8,809 nt of DNA from Bacillota bacterium (GTDB lineage: Bacteria > Bacillota > Clostridia > Acetivibrionales > DSM-1351): positions 1 through 8,809 of the forward strand of contig JAEZIV010000193.1 of NCBI GenBank assembly GCA_023436515.1, given 5' to 3'. The position numbers and the translations under genes were made by a program. Below the pieces are notes generated by a model, which saw only the letters and a program-made list of their open reading frames with translations, was not told where the DNA came from and searched no databases. Position 1 is the stretch's first letter, and each line of letters starts with the position of its first letter. This document shows, in pieces, positions 1-4,263 of the stretch.

Positions 1-1
1 C

Positions 2-145
2 CCAAAACCCTTTAAGAAGCCAACCATGGTACTTATCAAGGGCAATAGGGGCGGGCAGCCGGAACTCAAGGTTATGGAGCCTTTATATGTATACAACATG
101 GATGGAACATATTCTGAAGAGATTAACAGGATATACGGCAGGTAA
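2..145 (+). CDS. tRNA1(Val) (adenine37-N6)-methyltransferase (TrmN6/YabB-like), C-terminal fragment
   Basis: This is the 3' end of a gene that starts left of the window; 47 codons are readable before a TAA at 143-145. The fragment contains KPTMVLIKGNRGG, then PLYVYNMDGTYSEEINRIYG. It resembles the tail of the TrmN6/YabB family, SAM-dependent methyltransferases that modify A37 of tRNA1(Val). That family typically ends with a basic 'lIkG.k.g.p.LkV..PLyVYd.dG.Yt.Ei..iY' segment after the catalytic domain. The catalytic NPPY motif lies outside the window, so the call rests on the tail and on the position directly before rsmI, a common Firmicute arrangement. The gap to rsmI is only about 47 nt with no terminator, so the two are probably co-transcribed. 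Confidence 0.75.
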   Translation, partial: PKPFKKPTMVLIKGNRGGQPELKVMEPLYVYNMDGTYSEEINRIYGR

Positions 146-192
146 TATAGGCTTTCAGACTGTTTTAGATATTAAGCCCCGTATTGCCGGAA

Positions 193-1056
193 ATGGAGAT
201 AAACTTGAGCGAAAAAAAAGGAACTCTTTACCTGGTTGCTACACCCATAGGCAATCTGCAGGACATTACCTTTAGAGCAGTAAACACTCTGAGGGAGGTA
301 GACATCATAGCTGCCGAGGACACAAGACAAACCATTAAGCTGCTAATCCATTTTGAGATAAAGAAGCCTCTCGTAAGCTATTATGAGCACAATAAAGTAA
401 CGAAAGGAAATTATTTGATAGATCAGCTTCAGGAGGGAAAGAATATTGCCCTTGTTTCTGATGCGGGGACACCGGGCATATCAGACCCTGGTGAGGATAT
501 TGTCAGGCTGTGCATAGAAAACAATATATCCGTAACTATGATTCCCGGGCCGGTTGCGGCAGTTGCCGGGATGGTTATATCAGGTCTTCCCACAGGCAGA
601 TTTGTGTTCGAAGGCTTTCTTCCCATGATCAAGCGGATGAGGCAGGACCGTCTGAAGCAGCTTAAGGATGAGCTTCGGACAATTGTGTTTTATGAGGCTC
701 CACATAAGCTTTCCTATACCCTGAAGGATATGTTCAATGTGTGGGGAGACAGGAGAATTGCACTGGCGAGGGAGCTTACCAAAAGATATGAAGAGGTCAT
801 TAGGTGTACATTAAAGGAAGCTGTGGATAGATATCAGGTTGAGACACCCAAGGGGGAGTTTGTAATAATTATTGAGGGTCAGAGCAAACAAGTGCTTGAG
901 GAGCAGGAGAGAGACAAGTATGCTGACATCAGTATAGAAGAGCATGTTGAAAAGTATGTAAACGAGGGCCTTCAGAAAAAAGAGGCAATTAAAAAGGCCG
1001 CTGAAGACAGAGGCCTAAATAAAAGAGAGGTATATAACCTCGTTATGAAAAAATGA
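193..1056 (+). CDS. rsmI: 16S rRNA (cytidine1402-2'-O)-methyltransferase RsmI
   Basis: RsmI uses S-adenosylmethionine to 2'-O-methylate C1402 of 16S rRNA in the decoding centre. The 287-residue product is of normal family length. It has the tetrapyrrole-methylase fold with LYLVATPIGNLQDIT (residues 12-26), AAEDTR (40-45), the glycine-rich LVSDAGTPGISDPG loop, PGPVAAVAGMVISGLP, FVFEGFLP, FYEAPHKL, LARELTKRYEEV and KGEFVIIIEG. After that comes the C-terminal helix-turn-helix typical of RsmI (EEHVEKYVNEGLQKKEAIKKAAE... to the end). The start is uncertain. I chose ATG 193, but a TTG at 205 has the better ribosome-binding site (GGAG at 195-198, 6 nt away) and would give a clean MSEKKGTLYLVATPIGN; TTG 184 is also in frame. 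The function does not depend on this choice. The gene follows trmN6 and ends at a strong terminator. Confidence 0.95.
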   Translation: MEINLSEKKGTLYLVATPIGNLQDITFRAVNTLREVDIIAAEDTRQTIKLLIHFEIKKPLVSYYEHNKVTKGNYLIDQLQEGKNIALVSDAGTPGISDPGEDIVRLCIENNISVTMIPGPVAAVAGMVISGLPTGRFVFEGFLPMIKRMRQDRLKQLKDELRTIVFYEAPHKLSYTLKDMFNVWGDRRIALARELTKRYEEVIRCTLKEAVDRYQVETPKGEFVIIIEGQSKQVLEEQERDKYADISIEEHVEKYVNEGLQKKEAIKKAAEDRGLNKREVYNLVMKK

Positions 1057-1081
1057 ATTTCCAAAAAAAATTAATTGCTTA

Positions 1082-1114
1082 TAAACAAAAAGAGCCTTAT
1101 GCTCTTTTTGTTTA
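1082..1114. terminator. Bidirectional Rho-independent terminator between rsmI and abrB
   Basis: A perfect 14-bp inverted repeat (arms 1082-1095 and 1101-1114) encloses a 5-nt loop CTTAT. The A-run in the left arm and T-run in the right arm give each strand a GAGC/GCTC stem top followed by a U-run. It lies 26 nt after the rsmI stop and 10 nt beyond the abrB stop, so it can end both convergent transcripts. Confidence 0.9.
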
Positions 1115-1123
1115 GTAAGTATA

Positions 1124-1363
1124 TTATTTCTTTAATTCCTTCATACACTCTGGGCAAATGTTCTTGCCTTTGTATACCTGTACGTCTTTAGCATTTCCGC
1201 AGAAGATACATGCTGGTTCGTACTTCTTTAATATAATAGTAGATTCATCAACGTAAATTTCTAAAGCATCCTTTTCTGCGATATCAAATGTTCTGCGTAA
1301 TTCGATAGGGAGAACAACTCTTCCCAACTCGTCAACTTTTCTTACAATTCCGGTAGATTTCAT
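1124..1363 (-). CDS. abrB: AbrB-family transition-state regulator with C-terminal four-cysteine finger
   Basis: The gene encodes a 79-residue DNA-binding protein. Residues 1-48 form the AbrB/MazE/SpoVT swapped-hairpin domain (MKSTGIVRKVDELGRVVLPIELRRTFDI then DALEIYVDESTIILKKYEP), which binds DNA as a dimer or tetramer. Residues 52-73 hold CIFC and CPEC, a CX2C-X14-CX2C pattern that should bind zinc. Bacillus subtilis AbrB lacks this finger, but it is familiar in clostridial AbrB proteins. The start is set by TAGGAGGG (1373-1380, minus strand) before ATG 1363; an upstream in-frame ATG at 1405 lies in the leader and adds a non-family extension. The family represses post-exponential and sporulation genes, and its own gene is normally shut off by Spo0A~P. 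A matching Spo0A site lies in the leader here. The gene diverges from spmA. Confidence 0.93.
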   Translation of the reverse strand: MKSTGIVRKVDELGRVVLPIELRRTFDIAEKDALEIYVDESTIILKKYEPACIFCGNAKDVQVYKGKNICPECMKELKK

Positions 1364-1397
1364 GCTATTTGACCCTCCTATATTATACACTTTATAT

Positions 1398-1407
1398 TTC
1401 GACAAAC
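1398..1407 (-). promoter_or_regulatory. Putative Spo0A (0A) box in the abrB leader
   Basis: On the minus strand this reads GTTTGTCGAA, 9 of 10 matches to the 0A-box consensus TTTTGTCRAA, with the TGTCGAA core intact. The predicted abrB transcription start is near 1410, so the site covers roughly +3 to +12. In B. subtilis, Spo0A~P represses abrB from just downstream of its start site. Binding here is inferred. Confidence 0.6.
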
Positions 1408-1416
1408 TTCGTTATT

Positions 1417-1445
1417 ATAATACCATAAATTCCAATAAACGTCAA
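1417..1445 (-). promoter_or_regulatory. Sigma-A promoter of abrB
   Basis: Read on the minus strand, a -35 TTGACG (1440-1445) and a -10 TATTAT (1417-1422) are separated by exactly 17 nt. Initiation is expected near 1410, giving a leader of about 47 nt before ATG 1363. A nearby TATAAT on the same strand has no -35 at suitable distance. Confidence 0.75.
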
Positions 1446-1521
1446 CGTTGTTTTTGTAAAAAAATAAAAAAAAAATCAAAAGCTTCTATGGTCTAAATGC
1501 TGATTTTATAAGGGTTTGAAG

Positions 1522-1541
1522 CTGCAATATCGATTTTGCAG
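1522..1541. repeat. 20-bp near-perfect palindrome, possible operator
   Basis: CTGCAA (1522-1527) and TTGCAG (1536-1541) flank the self-complementary ATCGAT (1529-1534). Only the T/T pair at 1528 and 1535 breaks the symmetry. The size and symmetry fit a binding site for a dimeric regulator. It lies about 77 bp upstream of the abrB -35 and 260 bp upstream of spmA. The binding protein is unknown. Confidence 0.45.
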
Positions 1542-1576
1542 TAATTATTAATTTTTTATGAACAAATTAATAATTA
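1542..1576. repeat. AT-only 13-bp inverted repeat
   Basis: Perfect arms TAATTATTAATTT (1542-1554) and AAATTAATAATTA (1564-1576) flank a 9-nt spacer. It starts at the last base of the 20-bp palindrome before it. The arms contain only A and T, so chance is more likely than for a mixed sequence, but a 13-bp perfect match is still notable. It could form a weak hairpin or be an AT-rich protein site. Confidence 0.4.
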
Positions 1577-1635
1577 AATAAATTACAAAGCTAGAAAAAT
1601 AATACTGGGAATTAGGAGGCAGAAAGACTGAAAAA

Positions 1636-1677
1636 CCGACATAAATTCGACAAAAAAATTCGAGGCAATCGACAAAA
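1636..1677 (-). promoter_or_regulatory. Helically phased Spo0A-box-like sites upstream of spmA
   Basis: In the plus strand, TTCGACAAAA (1646-1655) is a perfect reverse complement of the 0A consensus TTTTGTCGAA. ATCGACAAAA (1668-1677) differs at one position. A weaker CCGACATAA lies at 1636-1644. The GAC cores start at 1638, 1649 and 1671, that is 11 and 22 bp apart, so all three face the same side of the helix and share orientation. Tandem 0A boxes about one turn apart are typical of Spo0A-controlled promoters. The target could be spmA (start 1802) or a leader transcript; no promoter fits them clearly. Confidence 0.5.
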
Positions 1678-1693
1678 AAAGGTCTAAAAATCA

Positions 1694-1738
1694 CGGGTTA
1701 TGGCCCGGCTTTTAATATATACCCTGGGATTTTTTTTT
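1694..1738 (+). terminator. Attenuator-like hairpin pair with T9 run in the spmA leader
   Basis: CGGG (1694-1697) can pair with CCCG (1704-1707). Alternatively CCCGG (1704-1708) can pair with CTGGG (1724-1728), with one G-U pair, followed by nine Ts at 1730-1738. The two stems share 1704-1707 and exclude each other, as in an attenuator or as in a simple weak terminator. Both stems are short and the second loop is 15 nt, so stability is marginal. Confidence 0.3.
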
Positions 1739-1742
1739 AAAA

Positions 1743-1772
1743 CATAAATTATACTCTGTCCACATATATAAT
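1743..1772 (+). promoter_or_regulatory. Tentative spmA promoter (late sporulation sigma type)
   Basis: CATA (1743-1746) and CATATATA (1763-1770) loosely resemble -35 and -10 elements recognised by sporulation sigma factors E/G, separated by 16 nt. A TATAAT at 1767-1772 has no sigma-A -35 at the right distance. In B. subtilis the spmAB transcript is made under sigma-E, which motivates the search. The match is weak in an AT-rich stretch. Confidence 0.25.
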
Positions 1773-1801
1773 AACAGGTATTCAAAACGCCGGAGGTGTA
1801 A

Positions 1802-2413
1802 ATGCTTAATTATATTTGGATGGGCTTGCTGCTATTGGGTTTTGCCGTTGGAATAGTTAATGGGAGAATAAATGAAGTAACCAAAGCCGCCATGGATTCG
1901 GCACAATCGGCGGTAACTGTGTGTATCGGACTACTGGGTGTAATGTGTTTGTGGACAGGTCTTATGAAGGTAGCTGAAAAAAGCGGTCTAGTGACAAGTA
2001 TAAGCAGGCTTGTAAGGCCTGTATTGAGCTTTTTGTATCCGGGGATACCAAAGGAGCATCCTGCAATGGGAGCCATCGTTATGAATCTGGTTGCTAACTT
2101 TCTGGGCTTGGGGAACGCTGCTACCCCTTTGGGAATAAAGGCTATGAATGAGCTGCAGAGCCTTAACAGAGATAAAAAAACAGCAACCGATTCAATGTGT
2201 ATGTTCCTAGTTATGAATACAGCTGCAATTCAATTGGTTCCCGCGAGTATCATAGCCCTTCGGACCTCCGAGGGCTCGAAGAAGCCTGCCGAGATAATAG
2301 TATGTATATGGATTGCATCAGTATGTGCTACCATAATGGGAATATTGGCTGCAAAGCTTCTGTCAAAGGTATGGAACGATGAAGGTGTGGAGGAAATAAA
2401 AGAAAAGGTGTAG
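1802..2413 (+). CDS. spmA: Spore maturation protein SpmA
   Basis: The product is a 203-residue integral membrane protein of the nucleoside-recognition (Gate) domain family, close to the usual SpmA length of about 195-200. About five hydrophobic segments are visible (near 3-20, 35-56, 86-105, 133-153 and 164-186). The conserved MNLVANFLGLGNAATPLGIKAM block spans 94-115, and MNTAAIQLVPAS follows at 138-149. In B. subtilis, SpmA and SpmB are needed for proper dehydration of the spore core and hence heat resistance; the transported molecule, if any, is unknown. Start ATG 1802 has GGAGG five bases upstream. spmB follows after 27 nt, so the two are co-transcribed. In B. subtilis dacB precedes this pair; no dacB lies upstream of it here. 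Confidence 0.93.
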   Translation: MLNYIWMGLLLLGFAVGIVNGRINEVTKAAMDSAQSAVTVCIGLLGVMCLWTGLMKVAEKSGLVTSISRLVRPVLSFLYPGIPKEHPAMGAIVMNLVANFLGLGNAATPLGIKAMNELQSLNRDKKTATDSMCMFLVMNTAAIQLVPASIIALRTSEGSKKPAEIIVCIWIASVCATIMGILAAKLLSKVWNDEGVEEIKEKV

Positions 2414-2440
2414 TATTAATTCTTCCGAGATGGTGGATGT

Positions 2441-2971
2441 ATGGGATTTATAAGGCAGATATCTGATTATGCCGTTCCGGCGATTTTCATAATAATATTA
2501 TTAGCTGGTGTATTAAAGAGAGTTAAAACCTATGACGTGTTCATTGAAGGTGCGAGAGATGGAATTGAAACCGTTATAAAGATAATACCCTCCTTAGTGG
2601 GCTTGCTTGTTGCGGTAGGCGTATTCAAGGCCTCGGGGGCACTTGACTTGGTGATAATACCCTTAAAGCCGGTAATTGAATTGCTGGGAATGCCGCCGGA
2701 GGTTGCACCGTTGGCGCTTCTGCGTCCCATATCCGGAAGTGCCTCCTTTGCCTTTGTAACGGAAATAATAAAGGCCTTTGGTCCCGATACCTATGAAGGA
2801 CGGGTGGCAGCTACCATGATGGGCTCCACTGAGACAATCTTTTACACCCTTGCTGTATACTATGGAGCCGTGGGCATAAAGAATATCAGGTACACTCTTG
2901 TAGCTGCAATTATGGCAGACATAATCAGTGTTATTGCGTCCCTGTGGGCATGCAGATTTATATTTGGTTAA
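2441..2971 (+). CDS. spmB: Spore maturation protein SpmB
   Basis: The product is a 176-residue membrane protein of usual SpmB length (about 175-178) and shares the Gate domain with SpmA. Hydrophobic segments lie near 12-25, 43-63, 88-110, 126-144 and 151-173. Family hallmarks are LRPISGSAS (94-102) and MGSTETIFYTLAVYYGAVGIKN (127-148). It probably works with SpmA as one membrane unit in spore core dehydration in the developing spore; the exact mechanism is not established. The ribosome-binding site is a modest GGTGG (2432-2436) before ATG 2441. The gene ends 17 nt from the stop of the convergent DUF2600 gene. Confidence 0.93.
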   Translation: MGFIRQISDYAVPAIFIIILLAGVLKRVKTYDVFIEGARDGIETVIKIIPSLVGLLVAVGVFKASGALDLVIIPLKPVIELLGMPPEVAPLALLRPISGSASFAFVTEIIKAFGPDTYEGRVAATMMGSTETIFYTLAVYYGAVGIKNIRYTLVAAIMADIISVIASLWACRFIFG

Positions 2972-2978
2972 CTAATCC

Positions 2979-3004
2979 CTGAAGCTTTTCAGAAATATTT
3001 TTTT
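2979..3004 (+). terminator. Weak terminator candidate after spmB
   Basis: CTGAA (2979-2983) pairs with TTCAG (2988-2992) around a 4-nt loop, followed by AAATA and seven Ts (2998-3004). A 5-bp stem with delayed U-run is weak. It overlaps the 3' end of the opposite-strand gene. No better terminator is visible between the two convergent genes. Confidence 0.3.
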
Positions 3005-4047
3005 GCACGGAGCAGTCGGATGACGGCAGTATACATGGACATGCCCCTCCCTCCTGCCTTTTGCAAAGCCTTTACCGTTATAACATTCATACCCTCACCG
3101 GCCTTTGGATGAGTTATATATATGGAAAGCAAAAGCTTGAGGGATCTTCGTATCAAAGCTGAGCTTTTGCACTTAAGCTTTGAAGCCTTTCTTATCAAGT
3201 AAACAAGTCTGTTTTCGTAATCCTTTAAATTTTCGTAATAGAAATCGAAATTAGCATCCCCGGGAATGAAATCATCCTTGTGATTAATAAAGCCCTCCAG
3301 TAGCTTCTGAATACAGCAAACCCACGGGTAGAAGGAGTTGTATATCTCCTCTGTTTTTTGCTCTGTAAGCGTTGGGTCGGTACCAAGCGCCAGCAGAAGC
3401 TGGATACCCAGAACAGAATCAACAGACATACAGAATTCCCAGCCTGAAAGCTCGGGATACTTCTGACCGTATGTAGAGCTCCACTTAATCAGATTAACCT
3501 CTCTTGAATTGTCGTCAGAGGAAAACCTGGTTATCTGAAATTCTATATAAAGAGAAAGCAGAGCCGACAAGTGATCTCGAATCACATCATAAGACGGAAG
3601 GGAGCTTATCTTCTGACGGCACTTTTCTACAAGAATTGTGAGATAGCCGTTATCGTCCTTGGAGGGAAAGAAAGTAAAGTAATTTTCGTAGGAGTCGGTC
3701 CGGAGATTCAGGGCATCCTTCAGTGAGGAATATATTATTCTTAAAAAAGGTTCAGTACACGTAGAGGAACGGGTACTTATAGTGTTCAGATACCCCACGA
3801 CGGCTTGAAAGGAGAAAACAGCATCTGCTGCAGCAGGAATATCTACCTCCGGGAACAGTAAGCACACAGATGAAACCGCTGTGTCAAAGCCGGCTTGATC
3901 AAGGGGATATCTGGCCGAAGACTTGATTGACAGCTTTTTTATTCGTTTTGTATATTTTCTATACTCCAGTATTCTTCTGGAAGTAATAGGGTGGATATAT
4001 TTGCGATATTTATTATAGTAATTCAAACTTGTCAAAATGGTAGACAT
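2989..4047 (-). CDS. DUF2600 family protein, divergent YtpB-like (tetraprenyl-beta-curcumene synthase) homologue
   Basis: The 352-residue product matches the DUF2600 family, whose Bacillus member YtpB is a class IB terpene synthase making C35 tetraprenyl-beta-curcumene, a precursor of spore-associated sesquarterpenes. Supporting blocks are FSFQAVVGYLNTIS (78-91), SGWEFCMSVDSVLGIQLLLALGTDP (201-225), FYPWVCCIQKLLEGFINHKDDF (239-260), GDANFDFYYENL (263-274), RLVYLIRKA (280-288) and LLLSIYITHPKA (305-316). It is mostly alpha-helical with no membrane span. From memory, family members carry DYLDNLCDR where this one has GYLNTISTR, and LLDYxIDQ.ED where it has LLEGFINHKDD, so both aspartate-rich motifs look degraded. 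The N-terminus is basic and unlike typical members. Start ATG 4047 has GGAAGGG about 7 nt upstream. It may be a divergent synthase or a non-catalytic relative. Confidence 0.75.
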   Translation of the reverse strand: MSTILTSLNYYNKYRKYIHPITSRRILEYRKYTKRIKKLSIKSSARYPLDQAGFDTAVSSVCLLFPEVDIPAAADAVFSFQAVVGYLNTISTRSSTCTEPFLRIIYSSLKDALNLRTDSYENYFTFFPSKDDNGYLTILVEKCRQKISSLPSYDVIRDHLSALLSLYIEFQITRFSSDDNSREVNLIKWSSTYGQKYPELSGWEFCMSVDSVLGIQLLLALGTDPTLTEQKTEEIYNSFYPWVCCIQKLLEGFINHKDDFIPGDANFDFYYENLKDYENRLVYLIRKASKLKCKSSALIRRSLKLLLSIYITHPKAGEGMNVITVKALQKAGGRGMSMYTAVIRLLRAKKYF

Positions 4048-4108
4048 TCAATAACCCTTCCTTCACTTTTTTCTGATTGAAGCCGAGGTGCGGGGATAAA
4101 TATTCTCC

Positions 4109-4137
4109 TTGAAAAATTTAATGCAAGTATGTATAGT
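4109..4137 (+). promoter_or_regulatory. Sigma-A promoter for metG
   Basis: A -35 TTGAAA (4109-4114) and a -10 TATAGT (4132-4137) are separated by exactly 17 nt. Initiation near 4144 would give an AU-rich leader of about 120 nt before metG. I see no T-box signature (no AGGGTGGNACCGCG-like antiterminator) in that leader. The ribosome-binding site is a strong GAGGAGG before ATG 4264. Confidence 0.55.
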
Positions 4138-4263
4138 AGTAGTGAATACATTATTAAATTATACCATGTTAGGTAACAATTAAATAATATAAACATTATT
4201 AGATAAGCTTTTTTTATATATACCTGCATAATGCAATTTTTTTTGAACAAATGAGGAGGAAAC

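Larger units (their letters stand above)
1446..1801. other. Gene-free regulatory region between divergent abrB and spmA
   Basis: This 356-bp stretch is strongly AT-rich with several A-tracts (for example around 1459-1477). I see no protein-coding gene. From left to right it holds a 20-bp near-palindrome, an AT-only inverted repeat, a consensus Shine-Dalgarno with no standard start codon after it (1613-1619), a series of 0A-box-like sites, a hairpin pair with a T-run, and the spmA ribosome-binding site GGAGG (1792-1796, 5 nt before ATG). Confidence 0.7.

Noticed and set aside
87..275. 62-codon open frame over the trmN6/rsmI junction
   Set aside because: It overlaps the two real coding regions in another frame, has no ribosome-binding site and no recognisable protein features.
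1590..1615. Sigma-H promoter (AGGAWWW / GAAT) upstream of the 0A-like sites
   Set aside because: A GAAT occurs at 1609-1612, but the only AGAAAAA-like element is about 6 nt too close, so spacing does not fit.
4138..4263. T-box riboswitch upstream of metG
   Set aside because: The roughly 120-nt leader is too short and lacks the conserved T-box sequence and a strong terminator.
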